Source of the DNA: Aquabacter sediminis
GTDB lineage: Bacteria; Pseudomonadota; Alphaproteobacteria; Rhizobiales; Xanthobacteraceae
Assembly (NCBI RefSeq): GCF_028863665.1
Contig: NZ_JARBFX010000003.1
Span: 1 to 64,000, forward strand
Direction: 5' to 3'
DNA: 64,000 nt
The notes under the pieces were generated by a model that was not told where the DNA came from, made no database searches, and saw only the letters and a program-made list of their open reading frames with translations. This document shows positions 1 to 8,343 of this stretch, one piece after another. How positions within the stretch are numbered: position 1 is the first letter of the stretch; the number at the start of each line of letters is the position of its first letter. The translations under genes were made by a program, and so were the position numbers.

Positions 1-3000
1 GCCGAGGCGCCGCCCGCCAGCGAGCCGGCCACGTCCCAGCCGCCCGCGCCGCCCGCCCCGCCTATGGATTGCGCCGTGATGCCGGGAGATTGCGACCCGT
101 TGGTGGTAAGCGCGCCGCCGGTCTGCGTGACCGACACGGTGGACGCCGATCCGCCTGAGCCGCCGCCACCGCCAATGGTGGCATTGGCGGCAACCCCGCT
201 TTCCAGGCCCCCGCCCACCGCGAAGCCGCCGGTGCCGCCCGCGCCGCCCATGGACTGGGCGACGATGCCGCCCGACATGGGGCCGATCAGGGTGACGGTG
301 TTGCCGTTATAGACGGTGACCGCGGCGCCCGAGCCACCGGAGCCCGCCGAGCCGCCCACTTCCAGGCTCGCATCATAGGCCCCCGACATGGAGGCCCCCA
401 CCGCGAAGCCACCGGAGCCGCCGCCCCCGCCCATGGACTGGGCGAGAATGCCCGGCGCATTGCCGTAAAGAGCGGCCCCGCTCGCCACCGTCTGGGTGGT
501 GGTGACCGGGGTGTAGGTGGTCACCTGGATCTGCTCGGTCGTGTAGACCGGCTCGTATTCCACATAGCAGTAGATGGTGCAGACCCAGACCGGGTTGTAG
601 CCGATGAGCACCTGTTGGGTTTCGGTTGTCGTGGTGGCCACTTCCGTGGTGGTCGTGGTGGTCACCGTGCTCGGCGCAACGATCGCGCCGTAATTGGTGA
701 CCTGGACCGTATTGGCGGATGAGCCGTCTCCGCCGGAGCCGCCCACCGCCAGGGTGGCGGAGCCCTCCAGGCTCGCATTGCCCGAGGCCACGAAGCCGCC
801 ATTGCCGCCGCCGCCGCCGATGGACTGGGCGAGAATGATGGCCGCGCCGCCACCGGCCGCGCTCAGCGTGCCGCCCGTATTCTCGAAGAAGACCGTGTTG
901 GCATAATTGCCGCTGCCGCCGAGCCCGCCGATACTGGCGCCCAGCGAGGGGCCGAGCGACAAGGTCAGTGCCGTGGTGTAGCCGCCATTGCCGCCGCCGC
1001 CGCCGATGGACTGCACCACCACCGCGCTCGACTGATAGCCGGTGGTGGTGATGTTGGCGCTGCCCGCCGCGCCGCTGTCGGTCTTGTTATAGGCATAGGC
1101 CCACCCGCCGGTGCCGCCCGCCCCGCCGGTGCCGCCCAGCGTCAGATTGACCGCCGCCACCTCGCCCGCCGAGGCCGAGATCGCCGCGCCACCATTGCCG
1201 CCACCGCCGCCGATGGATTGGGAGAGCAGGCCCGGAGAGCGGTCGCCATAAGTGACGATGTTGCTGCCCTGGTTGATGGCGGCCGCATTCACGCCATAGC
1301 CGCCCGACCCGCCGGGCGCGCCAACGGCGACCGCGATGGAGGCGCCCTGCGCGATGGCACCCGCGACGCTCGCCCCCGCATTGCCGCCGCCGCCGCCGAT
1401 GGACTGGGCGACCACGCCGGGGGAATCCGTGCCGTTGGTGGTGATGTTGAGGCCACCCGTGCCGGCGAACACATTGCCGGCATCGCTGCCCGGTCCGCCC
1501 GCGCCGCCCACCGCCAGGGAGAAGGCCGCCACCGCGCTGCCGGACAGGGAGACCGCATAGCCACCATGGCCACCGCCACCGCCCAGCGACTGGGCGATGA
1601 TGCCCGGCGAGCCCGTGCCATTGGTGGAGATGGAGCCGTTGCCGAGGCTGGTCAGCCAGTTGGCGCCCGAGGTGTTGCAGGCCGCGCCATAATTGGCGCC
1701 CGCATCGCCGCTGGTGCAGTTCACCGTGACCGCGCTCGCCGTGCCGCCCGTGCCGCCAGCGCCGCCATGGGAGATGGAGGCGCCACTGGTGCCGCTCAGC
1801 GACAGCGAGAGCGCGCCGCCGCCAGACCCGCCGCCGCCGCCGATGGACTGGGCGAGGATGGCCGGGGAGTTGATCTCCTGGGTGGTGATGGAGCCCGTAT
1901 TGTCGACAAAGACGGCCCCGCCATTGCCGCCAGCGCCACCATTGCCGCCCATGGCGAAGGACGTGCCGACGATGGAGGTGGCGACGCCGAAGCCGCCAGT
2001 GCCGCCGCCGCCGCCGATAGACTGGGCCTGGATGCCCATGGCCCCACCGGCGCTGGATGAAGGCGCCGCCCCGCCATTGCAGGAATTGCCGGTGCAGATA
2101 TTGCCGGTATTGCTCACCGTGACGGTGCCGGAATTGCCGCCGCCGCCGCCATCCCCGCCCGTGTCGGTGCCGCCGATGATGACGCCGGTGATGCCGCTGC
2201 TATAGGCAAGCCCGCCCGTGCCGCCCGCGCCACCCACGGACTGGGCGGCAATGCCGATGGCCGAGCCATTGGTGAGGACGATGGCGCCGGAATTGGAAAC
2301 AGTGACCTGCGCGCCCGAGCCCGCCGGGCCACCATTGGCGCCCAGCGCATTCAGGCCGTTGGAAATGCCCGCATCGCCGCCGCCGCCGCCCACCGACTGG
2401 GCCTCGATGCCGCGCGATCCCAGCCAATTTGAGGTGAGCGTCCCGGAATTGGTCACGTTGACCGTGCCGGCATCGGCGCCATAGCCGCCGCCACCGCCCG
2501 AGCCGCCGCCACCGAAGATCCAGTAGCCCCCGCCGCCCGACCCGCCGCCGGCGCCGGTGCCGCCCACGCTCTGAGTGTAGATGGCGATGGAGTTTTGGGC
2601 CGTCACCGAGGCGGTGTTGCCCAGGATGACCGCGCCGCCAATGCCGCCCGCGCCGCCGCTGCCGCCATTGCCGCCGGTGGCGCCATTGCCGCCCGACCCG
2701 CCATTGCCGCCCACGGAGAGGACGGCAAGGCCCGCCGCGCCCGTGGAGGTGGTGGTGATGGGGGTGGAATTGGTCAGTTGCGCCTGGCCGCCCTGCCCGC
2801 CTTGGCCACCAGAGCCGCCATAGCCGCCATCAGTCTTGGAATAGCCGCCATCGCCGCCATTGCCGCCCTTGCTGTAGACGACGATGGCCGTGCCGGAGAA
2901 ATAATTGCCCGATCCGCCATTGGTGGTGATGGTGATTTCGCCGCCATTGCTCCCCGTGGCGCCGTTGCCGCCATTGATGGCGCCGCCATCCAGGCACAAG

Positions 3001-3365
3001 GCGGCATTGTCGGAATTGCCGCCGCCGCCGCCATTGCCGCCGATGCTCCCGGCCAGCACGAAGGTGCCGTCATAGGTGGTGCCGGCGGAGAGCGTGTTGG
3101 AATAGGTCTCGGTAACCGTGGGGCCGTTGCTGCCGGAATGGCCGCCGCCCACATTGGCCTCGTAGCCATTGCTGTCCGGGCAACCATAGCCGCCGCTGCC
3201 GTTGGACCCAGCCGGCTGGTAATTGTGGATGTAGTTGGGGCCGACCGTGGCATTGCTGCTTTGGGCCAGCGCCGAGGCAGGGATGGCGCAGGAGGCGAGA
3301 AGCGCCAGCGCCAGACGGCGCGTGTGACGGCGCATCGGGCGCGAAGCCGGCATGCTTTCAGACAT
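1..3365 (-). CDS. Giant Gly-rich exported repeat protein (autotransporter/adhesin type), N-terminal part
   Basis: Open on the minus strand from an ATG at 3365 to the window edge without a stop, so about 1120 residues are visible and the C-terminus is missing. Upstream GGGGGTGGG can act as ribosome site. A signal peptide is clear: an Arg-rich start (MRRHTRR), a Leu/Ala core and a cut after ASALA; in-frame ATGs at 3353 and 3335 are possible alternative starts. The mature part is extremely rich in Gly, Asn, Ser, Thr and Ala and carries at least 13 copies of an AQSIGGGGGxGG-like motif every 60-100 residues. This layout is known from alphaproteobacterial beta-strand-repeat proteins that often end in an autotransporter barrel, but no barrel is visible here. 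The inferred role is a cell-surface adhesin or matrix protein. One repeat is interrupted by a Thr/Tyr/Val-rich segment with two Cys, encoded near 490-670. Confidence 0.8.
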   Translation of the reverse strand, partial: MSESMPASRPMRRHTRRLALALLASCAIPASALAQSSNATVGPNYIHNYQPAGSNGSGGYGCPDSNGYEANVGGGHSGSNGPTVTETYSNTLSAGTTYDGTFVLAGSIGGNGGGGGNSDNAALCLDGGAINGGNGATGSNGGEITITTNGGSGNYFSGTAIVVYSKGGNGGDGGYSKTDGGYGGSGGQGGQGGQAQLTNSTPITTTSTGAAGLAVLSVGGNGGSGGNGATGGNGGSGGAGGIGGAVILGNTASVTAQNSIAIYTQSVGGTGAGGGSGGGGYWIFGGGGSGGGGGYGADAGTVNVTNSGTLTSNWLGSRGIEAQSVGGGGGDAGISNGLNALGANGGPAGSGAQVTVSNSGAIVLTNGSAIGIAAQSVGGAGGTGGLAYSSGITGVIIGGTDTGGDGGGGGNSGTVTVSNTGNICTGNSCNGGAAPSSSAGGAMGIQAQSIGGGGGTGGFGVATSIVGTSFAMGGNGGAGGNGGAVFVDNTGSITTQEINSPAILAQSIGGGGGSGGGALSLSLSGTSGASISHGGAGGTGGTASAVTVNCTSGDAGANYGAACNTSGANWLTSLGNGSISTNGTGSPGIIAQSLGGGGGHGGYAVSLSGSAVAAFSLAVGGAGGPGSDAGNVFAGTGGLNITTNGTDSPGVVAQSIGGGGGNAGASVAGAIAQGASIAVAVGAPGGSGGYGVNAAAINQGSNIVTYGDRSPGLLSQSIGGGGGNGGAAISASAGEVAAVNLTLGGTGGAGGTGGWAYAYNKTDSGAAGSANITTTGYQSSAVVVQSIGGGGGNGGYTTALTLSLGPSLGASIGGLGGSGNYANTVFFENTGGTLSAAGGGAAIILAQSIGGGGGNGGFVASGNASLEGSATLAVGGSGGDGSSANTVQVTNYGAIVAPSTVTTTTTTEVATTTTETQQVLIGYNPVWVCTIYCYVEYEPVYTTEQIQVTTYTPVTTTQTVASGAALYGNAPGILAQSMGGGGGSGGFAVGASMSGAYDASLEVGGSAGSGGSGAAVTVYNGNTVTLIGPMSGGIVAQSMGGAGGTGGFAVGGGLESGVAANATIGGGGGSGGSASTVSVTQTGGALTTNGSQSPGITAQSIGGAGGAGGWDVAGSLAGGAS
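60..2590 (-). repeat. Degenerate coding repeats encoding AQS(I/M/L)GGGGG modules
   Basis: On the plus strand the words CCGCCGCCGCCGAT and GGACTGGGC recur near 63, 249, 431, 819, 1007, 1211, 1397, 1585, 1840, 2018, 2234, 2390 and 2562. Each marks one AQSIGGGGG-type module of the minus-strand gene. Module length varies and the DNA between the motifs differs, so these are old diverged protein repeats, not recent tandem duplications. Confidence 0.8.
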
Positions 3366-3819
3366 GAGAACCCACCCCCAGGCGGCCGGTGACGGGACAC
3401 CGGCTTATTGCCCACGTTTTACGCACGTGTCGCAGCGTTGCTGAGAATGTCCGAGCGGAAGCACATCCGGTCAACGTAGAAAAAATGACCGTTTTGGAAG
3501 GGGATAGCGCTTAAAGGGGGATGCCTACGACTTAGGCGTGCAAGATTTGGCCACATTTGGTAACACAGTAGCGCACATCCAATCGCACACCGCACCGCAT
3601 CCCCTGCACAAATCGTGGCGCCGCATCGCTTTTTCCGGGTCCGCCCGCTGCGACGCGCCAGAGGCTTTCGCGCTGCCGCAATTCCCTCCGAAATGGATGG
3701 AAAAAATCGGGAGCGTCCGCGCGCGCGTCACCCCTGGGAGAGCCCCTCCCCCATGGCTGGAGACCGGCGCGTTTCGCGGGCACACTGTCGGCACCCCGTC
3801 CCGCCATCGGAGATTCCCC
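3366..3819. other. Divergent intergenic region without a recognised gene
   Basis: About 450 bases separate the divergent Gly-rich gene and the oxidase. An AT-richer patch near 3475-3560 probably holds promoters for one or both. An open frame runs into the oxidase from upstream (3538) but has no family support. I see no RNA gene or clear operator. Confidence 0.5.
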
Positions 3820-5004
3820 ATGAGCCCCTCCCTTTCCTGCGACGTGGCGGTGATCGGCCTCGGCGCCATGGGCAGCGCGGCGCTCTACCAGTTGGCCAAG
3901 CGCGGGGCGCGGGTGGTGGGCATCGACCGCTTCTCCCCGCCCCACACCTTCGGCTCCAGCCATGGCGACACCCGGATCACCCGCGAGGCGGTGGGCGAAG
4001 GAGCGGCCTATGCGCCGCTCGTGCGGGCCTCGCACCGCATCTGGCGCGAATTGGAGGGCGAGACCGGCGAACCGCTCCTTGTCCCCTCGGGCACGCTCGT
4101 CATGGCCTCCGCCTCGGCGCCCAATTCCCACCACGGCAAGCCCGACTTCCTGCGCCGGACGATCGAGGTCGCGCAGGCCAATGCCATTCCCCATGAGCTG
4201 CTGGATTCAGGCGAGATCCGCCGCCGTTTCCCGGCCTTCATCGGCCTGCGCGGCGACGAGCAGGGCTATTTCGAGCCCGGCGGCGGCTATGTGCGCCCCG
4301 AGGCCGCCATCCGCACCCAGATCGCGGAGGCGGTGCGGCTGGGCGCGCAGGTGATGACCGACACGCGCGTCACCAGTCTCGCGTCGGACGGCGCGGGCAT
4401 GCGCATCGAGACGGAGGGGGGCATCCTCCACGCCGGCCAGGTGGTGGCGGCGGCGGGACCCTGGGTGCACGCCTTCCTCGGCCCGGCGCTGAAACCCGCC
4501 TTCGTGGTGCAAAGGCAGGTCCTCCACTGGCTGGAAATCACCCAGCCGGAGCTTTTCCCCGCCAGCAGCCCGGTCTTCATCTGGATGCATGGGGACGGCG
4601 ACGAGGATTATGTCTACGGCTTCCCGCCCAGCGCCAGCCCCGGCTCCATCAAGGTCGCCACGGAACAGTACACGCGCACCTGCGATCCCGAGACGGTGGA
4701 CCGCACCGTCTCCGCGTCGGAAGTGGCGGCCATGCACGCCCACCACATCGCCGGCAAGCTGGCCGGCGTCGCGCCGCGCGCCACGCGCTCGGCGGTGTGC
4801 CTCTACACCACGTCGCGGGACAACGGCTTCCTCATCGACCGCCATCCGGACATGGCGCGCGTGGTCCTGGTCTCGGCCTGCTCGGGGCACGGCTTCAAGC
4901 ATTCGGCCGGCATTGGCGAAGCGGTGGCGCGCCACCTGCTGGAGCCCGAAACGCCCCTCGGCCCCGCCTTCGGCGCGGAGCGGCTGATGGCGCCGCGTGG
5001 CTGA
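3820..5004 (+). CDS. solA: Monomeric sarcosine / N-methyl-L-tryptophan oxidase family FAD enzyme
   Basis: 394 residues, the usual length of the MSOX/MTOX family. It should oxidatively demethylate a secondary N-methyl amino acid, giving the amine, formaldehyde and H2O2 in the cytoplasm. The FAD-binding Rossmann start is VIGLGAMGSAALYQL. Near the C-terminus CLYTTSRDNGFLIDRHP contains Cys327, the position that covalently binds FAD in monomeric sarcosine oxidase, and SGHGFKHSAGIGE closes the FAD site. I chose the ATG at 3820, directly before the Rossmann strand; the longer open frame adds 94 residues without homology. It stands alone between divergent and convergent neighbours. The substrate cannot be read from sequence, so solA is the nearest family name only. 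Confidence 0.85.
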   Translation: MSPSLSCDVAVIGLGAMGSAALYQLAKRGARVVGIDRFSPPHTFGSSHGDTRITREAVGEGAAYAPLVRASHRIWRELEGETGEPLLVPSGTLVMASASAPNSHHGKPDFLRRTIEVAQANAIPHELLDSGEIRRRFPAFIGLRGDEQGYFEPGGGYVRPEAAIRTQIAEAVRLGAQVMTDTRVTSLASDGAGMRIETEGGILHAGQVVAAAGPWVHAFLGPALKPAFVVQRQVLHWLEITQPELFPASSPVFIWMHGDGDEDYVYGFPPSASPGSIKVATEQYTRTCDPETVDRTVSASEVAAMHAHHIAGKLAGVAPRATRSAVCLYTTSRDNGFLIDRHPDMARVVLVSACSGHGFKHSAGIGEAVARHLLEPETPLGPAFGAERLMAPRG

Positions 5005-5006
5005 AC

Positions 5007-5426
5007 CTAGGGCGCAATGCGCTTGCGGCGGGCGGGGCGCCGCCGGCCGGCCCCGTCCAGCAGGCGGCGGAAGGTGGGGCATTCCATGTGCGAGGGGGCA
5101 GGACACTCCGCCACGTGGCGCAAGGTCTCCCGCAGAGCCGTGAGTTCGCCGATCTGACGGTCGATCTCATCGGCCCGGCGGTGCAGGGCCGCCCGGTCGA
5201 GCACGGGCGCTCCGCCGGTGCCGAACATGCCGGCAATGTCGGCAAGCGAGAATCCCGCCCCCTGGCACAAGGCGATCAGCTTCAGCTGCACCAGCACTTC
5301 CGGCCCGAACTGCCGGCGCAGGCCATGGCGGGCAGCGGAGGAAATCAGCCCCACATCCTCGTAATAGCGCAGGGCCGACGCCCGCACGCCGGTGCGTTCG
5401 CACACCTCGCCAATGTCGAGCAGCAT
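5007..5426 (-). CDS. MerR family transcriptional regulator
   Basis: 139 residues. The N-terminal winged helix-turn-helix reads LDIGEVCERTGVRASALRYY followed by EDVGLIS, typical of MerR, then a coiled dimerisation helix (about residues 75-110). Cysteines lie in ALCQGAG and in a C-terminal CPAPSHMEC, but the four-Cys iron-sulfur cluster of SoxR is absent, so the inducer is unknown. The ATG at 5426 was chosen because a longer start would translate the operator. It overlaps nothing and ends 2 bases after the oxidase gene on the other strand. The divergent MFS gene is the probable target. Confidence 0.85.
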   Translation of the reverse strand: MLLDIGEVCERTGVRASALRYYEDVGLISSAARHGLRRQFGPEVLVQLKLIALCQGAGFSLADIAGMFGTGGAPVLDRAALHRRADEIDRQIGELTALRETLRHVAECPAPSHMECPTFRRLLDGAGRRRPARRKRIAP

Positions 5427-5431
5427 GGCCC

Positions 5432-5462
5432 TTGACCTCAAGTCGACTTGAATTCGTAGCCT
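5432..5462 (+). promoter_or_regulatory. MerR-type promoter with 19-bp spacer and palindromic operator
   Basis: The perfect 14-bp palindrome TCAAGTCGACTTGA (5438-5451) sits between a good -35 (TTGACC, 5432-5437) and a -10-like TAGCCT (5457-5462). The spacer is 19 bp, the over-long spacing that MerR proteins correct when they activate. It points towards the MFS gene and lies 12 bases upstream of the merR start, so the regulator probably also represses itself. Confidence 0.7.
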
Positions 5463-5497
5463 CGCCCGCGATCGCTTTCGACGCAAGGGGCAAGGCC

Positions 5498-6724
5498 ATG
5501 ACCGAGAGGCTTGAAGAGGACCCGAAACACAGATGGGGCGCGGACGTGCCGCTTGCGCTGGCGGTGCTGCTGGCGGCCCTGGGCACCAGCATCGCCAATG
5601 TGGCGCTGCCGGCGCTCTCGGCAGTCTTTGCGGCGCCGTTCGCGGCGGTGCAGGGGGTCGTGGTGGCCTATCTGGCGGGAATGACCGTGTTTGCCCTCAT
5701 CGCCGGGCGGCTGGGCGACCGGTTCGGGCTCAAGCCCATGCTGCTCCTCGGCTTGGCCCTGTTCGCGCTCGGCTCGGGCCTTTGCGCGCTGGCGCCGGGG
5801 CTGCCGCAGCTGATCGCGGCGCGGGCGCTCCAGGGGATCGGGGCCGCCTTCATGATGACGCTGGCGACAGCCCTGATGCGCGAAATGGCAGGGACCGGGC
5901 GCGTGGGCCGCGCCATGGGACTGCTCGGCACCGTTTCAGCCATGGGAACAGCCCTCGGCCCCGCGCTCGGCGGCGGGGTGCTGGAGATGGGCGGATGGCG
6001 CGGCCTGTTCCTGCTGCTCGTGCCAATGGGCCTCGGCACCTTCGCGCTGGCGGGGCTGGCTTTGCCCCGCCCGCCAGCGGCGCGCCCCGCCGCCATCCGT
6101 GCCATGGACGCAGACGATGGCGAACACGCCGTGGCGGGCGTGTGGCCCAATCTTCTCGCCAACCTGCTGGTCGCCATGGTGATGATGGGGACGCTGGTGG
6201 TGGGACCTTTCTATCTGCGCCTCGGCGTCGGGCTGGCCGACGCGGCCATCGGGCTCGTCCTGGCCGTCGGGCCGGGTGTCTCGATGGTGACCGGCGTGCC
6301 GGCGGGGCGGCTGGTGGACCGGTTCGGCGCGGCGCCCGTGTCGCGGGCCGGTCTCGGGCTGCTCGGGGCCGGTGCGATCCTGCTGGCCCTCCTGCCGCCG
6401 GTGGCCGGACTGTGGGGCTATGTGGGTGCCCTCCTCATCCTGACGCCGGGCTACCAGTTGTTCCTCGCCGCCAACACCACCGGCACCCTGGCGCAGGTGC
6501 CGGCGGCGCGGCGAGGCACGGTCTCCGGCCTTCTGGGCCTTGCCCGCAATCTCGGCCTGATCGCGGGCGCCGCGCTCCTCGGCGCGCTGTTCGCCTGGGG
6601 GGCGGGGCTTGGCGGGGTGGCTCCCCCCTCCTCCGGCGCAGTGGCGGGGGGATTGCGGATGACCTTCTTGGCGGCGGCAGGGGTCATTCTCGCCGCCCTC
6701 GCCGTCACCGCGCGGATGCGCTGA
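5498..6724 (+). CDS. MFS drug/metabolite efflux transporter
   Basis: 408 residues with about 12 hydrophobic helices. The MFS loop motif GRLGDRFGLKPML follows helix 2 and a second copy, GRLVDRFGAAPV, lies in the second half, as in drug:H+ antiporters. RALQGIGAAFMM and LGPALGGGVLEMGGWRGLF match the conserved helix 4 and helix 5 regions of the DHA group. The start at 5498 is preceded by AAGGGGCAAGG; the upstream open frame begins inside the MerR promoter. The divergent MerR gene and operator suggest induction by the transported toxic compound. The substrate is unknown. Confidence 0.8.
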   Translation: MTERLEEDPKHRWGADVPLALAVLLAALGTSIANVALPALSAVFAAPFAAVQGVVVAYLAGMTVFALIAGRLGDRFGLKPMLLLGLALFALGSGLCALAPGLPQLIAARALQGIGAAFMMTLATALMREMAGTGRVGRAMGLLGTVSAMGTALGPALGGGVLEMGGWRGLFLLLVPMGLGTFALAGLALPRPPAARPAAIRAMDADDGEHAVAGVWPNLLANLLVAMVMMGTLVVGPFYLRLGVGLADAAIGLVLAVGPGVSMVTGVPAGRLVDRFGAAPVSRAGLGLLGAGAILLALLPPVAGLWGYVGALLILTPGYQLFLAANTTGTLAQVPAARRGTVSGLLGLARNLGLIAGAALLGALFAWGAGLGGVAPPSSGAVAGGLRMTFLAAAGVILAALAVTARMR

Positions 6725-6735
6725 TGGCCGGCGCC

Positions 6736-7188
6736 TCAAGCGGCAGCCGGCAGGGGATGCTGCATGCGGGAGGCCACTGCGAGGCGGTTCCACAGATTGA
6801 TGGCCCCGATCGCCACAACCAGCCGGGCGATGTCGCCTTCCGAGAATTCCGCCTTGGCGGCGGCGTAGGCGGCATCGGGGATGCCGGTGTCGGCGACCAG
6901 CGTCACCGCCTCCGTCCATTCCAGCAAGGCCCGGTCATGGGCATCGAAGAAGGGCGATTCCCGCCAGGCGCAGACCAGATGGAGCATCTGCGGGTCGAGG
7001 CCATCGGCCAGCGCCTCCTTCACATGCATGTCCACGCAAAAGGCGCATCCATTGATCTGGGACGCCCGCAGCTTCAGGAGGTGCAGGTCGCGCTTGGACA
7101 GGCCCGACTTCAGCACCGCTCCTTCCAGCCCGCGCATGGCCTGGTAGAGATCGGGCGCCAGGGCGGCGATGTTCATACGGGACGACAT
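6736..7188 (-). CDS. Carboxymuconolactone decarboxylase / AhpD-like peroxidase-associated protein
   Basis: 150 residues of the AhpD-like fold. The redox motif CAFCVDMH (CxxCxxxH) is intact, as in thiol-active alkylhydroperoxidase D-type proteins, and INLWNRLAVASRMQHP is the family's usual C-terminus. It probably helps remove hydroperoxides or reactive electrophiles in the cytoplasm. The start ATG has a GGAGGTTTCC ribosome site immediately upstream. The divergent Rrf2 regulator with three cysteines and the palindrome between the genes suggest redox control. Confidence 0.85.
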   Translation of the reverse strand: MSSRMNIAALAPDLYQAMRGLEGAVLKSGLSKRDLHLLKLRASQINGCAFCVDMHVKEALADGLDPQMLHLVCAWRESPFFDAHDRALLEWTEAVTLVADTGIPDAAYAAAKAEFSEGDIARLVVAIGAINLWNRLAVASRMQHPLPAAA

Positions 7189-7219
7189 GGAAACCTCCGT
7201 TAAAGTGGGCCTGAGCCCT

Positions 7220-7246
7220 ATTCGTGGATATTTCTTATCCATGATT
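7220..7246. promoter_or_regulatory. Palindrome between ahpD-like and rrf2 genes, probable Rrf2 operator
   Basis: TCGTGGATA (7222-7230) and TATCCATGA (7236-7244) are inverted arms with one mismatch and a 5-base AT-rich spacer, giving a 23-27 bp dyad of the size bound by Rrf2 dimers. It is the only strong dyad in the 93-bp divergent gap, so it can control both genes. Confidence 0.6.
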
Positions 7247-7281
7247 CGGGCGCAGCACAAACGCGAATCCGGGAGAGGCGC

Positions 7282-7776
7282 ATGCGGCGCATGAGCGATG
7301 GGGTGGAGGCGGCACTGCATTGCGCGCTGGTTCTGGCGGGCCTGCCGGATGGAAAGGTGTTGCCGGGCAAGGCGCTGGCCGAGATGCATGGGGTGTCGGA
7401 GACCTATCTCCTCAAGCACCTGCGGCAGCTCGCCGCGGCCGGGCTCATCGACGCCGTGCCCGGCCCGCGCGGCGGCTATCGCCTCGCCCGTGCGCCGGAG
7501 GCCACCACGCTCGCCGACATCGTGGAAGCCATCGACGGCGCCGAGCCCACCTTCGTGTGCCGGGAAATCCGCCGCCGGGGCCCCGGCAAGTCCAAGGACC
7601 CCTGCGTCTACAAGACCGACTGCTTCATCAAGAGCCGGATGCTGGCCGCCGAGGACGCCTGGCGCGCGGTGCTGCGCCAGCAGACGCTGGCGGACCTCAT
7701 GGCCGATGGCGAACGGCTCATCGACGCGGAAAACAAGGCGGCGGTGGAGGACTATGTGCGCAAGGCGCAGCGGTGA
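7282..7776 (+). CDS. Rrf2 family transcriptional regulator, probable Fe-S or thiol sensor
   Basis: 164 residues. The winged-helix reads ALAEMHGVSETYLLKHLRQL then AAAGLIDAVPGPRGGYRLAR, the RGGYxLAR wing being the Rrf2 signature. Three cysteines follow at residues 93, 108 and 114 (CVYKTDC), the number and region used by IscR/NsrR/RsrR-type members for an iron-sulfur cluster, though the C-x14-C-x5-C spacing differs from IscR. The ribosome site GGGAGAGG precedes the ATG. It is divergent from the AhpD-like gene and probably senses redox or nitrosative stress. Confidence 0.85.
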   Translation: MRRMSDGVEAALHCALVLAGLPDGKVLPGKALAEMHGVSETYLLKHLRQLAAAGLIDAVPGPRGGYRLARAPEATTLADIVEAIDGAEPTFVCREIRRRGPGKSKDPCVYKTDCFIKSRMLAAEDAWRAVLRQQTLADLMADGERLIDAENKAAVEDYVRKAQR

Positions 7777-7788
7777 GGGGCAAACGCC

Positions 7789-8256
7789 CTATTCGACCGT
7801 CTGGCAGACATCCACCCAGGTGGCCCCCGTGAGCTCGGCCATGCGTTCCGGCGCGATGCGCACCATGGCGTTGCCGGCGCCGGCGGCTGGCATCACCTCC
7901 TCGAAGGCGCGCAGGGCCACGTCGCAATAGACCTTGAGGCCCGTCGGCAGGCCGAAGGGGCAGACCCCGCCCACGGGATGGCCGGTGAGCGCCGCCACTT
8001 CCTCCTGGCCGAGCATGCGGGGCTTGGCGCCCAGAGCCGCCTTGGCCTTCTTGTTGTCGAGCCGGGAATCCCCGCGCGCCACCACCAGCACCACCTCTTC
8101 GCCAATGCGCAGCGACAGCGTCTTGGCGATCTGGGCGGGGGCGACGCCGAGGCTGGCGGCCGCCTCCGGCACCGTGGCGGTGCTGGTCTCCAGCACCTCG
8201 ACGGTGATGTCGGGGGCATGCTCGGCGAAGAAGGCGCGCACGCTCTCAAGGCTCAT
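7789..8256 (-). CDS. YbaK/EbsC family aminoacyl-tRNA deacylase
   Basis: 155 residues covering the whole YbaK/ProX editing fold. These enzymes hydrolyse mischarged aminoacyl-tRNA (Cys- or Ala-tRNA-Pro) in trans. The invariant lysine and substrate loop are seen in QIAKTLSL, the central strand in VVLVVARGDSRLDNKKAK, and GHPVGGVCPFGL is the conserved GxxPGGxxPxG-like signature. The ATG at 8256 begins right at the first helix; the longer frame adds low-complexity residues only. It is convergent with the Rrf2 gene. Exact tRNA specificity cannot be told. Confidence 0.85.
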   Translation of the reverse strand: MSLESVRAFFAEHAPDITVEVLETSTATVPEAAASLGVAPAQIAKTLSLRIGEEVVLVVARGDSRLDNKKAKAALGAKPRMLGQEEVAALTGHPVGGVCPFGLPTGLKVYCDVALRAFEEVMPAAGAGNAMVRIAPERMAELTGATWVDVCQTVE

Positions 8257-8343
8257 GGAAACGCTCCGGGCAGGGACTTGGCGGGCAAGGATTTCGCGGG
8301 CAAGGATTTGGCCCGTGCTTACCCGATTCGACGCGCACACAGG

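Noticed and set aside
60-2590. Regular DNA repeats that might suggest a CRISPR or minisatellite
   Set aside because: Repeats are imperfect, unevenly spaced, and explained by the protein motif AQSIGGGGG in one reading frame.
2595-3392. Plus-strand open frame of 265 codons opposite the Gly-rich gene
   Set aside because: It is the antisense of GGNGG-type codons (Ala/Ile/Gly monotony) and ends inside the 5' end of the real gene.
5007-5426. SoxR identity for the MerR regulator because of its SoxR-like operator
   Set aside because: The four-cysteine cluster motif of SoxR is missing.
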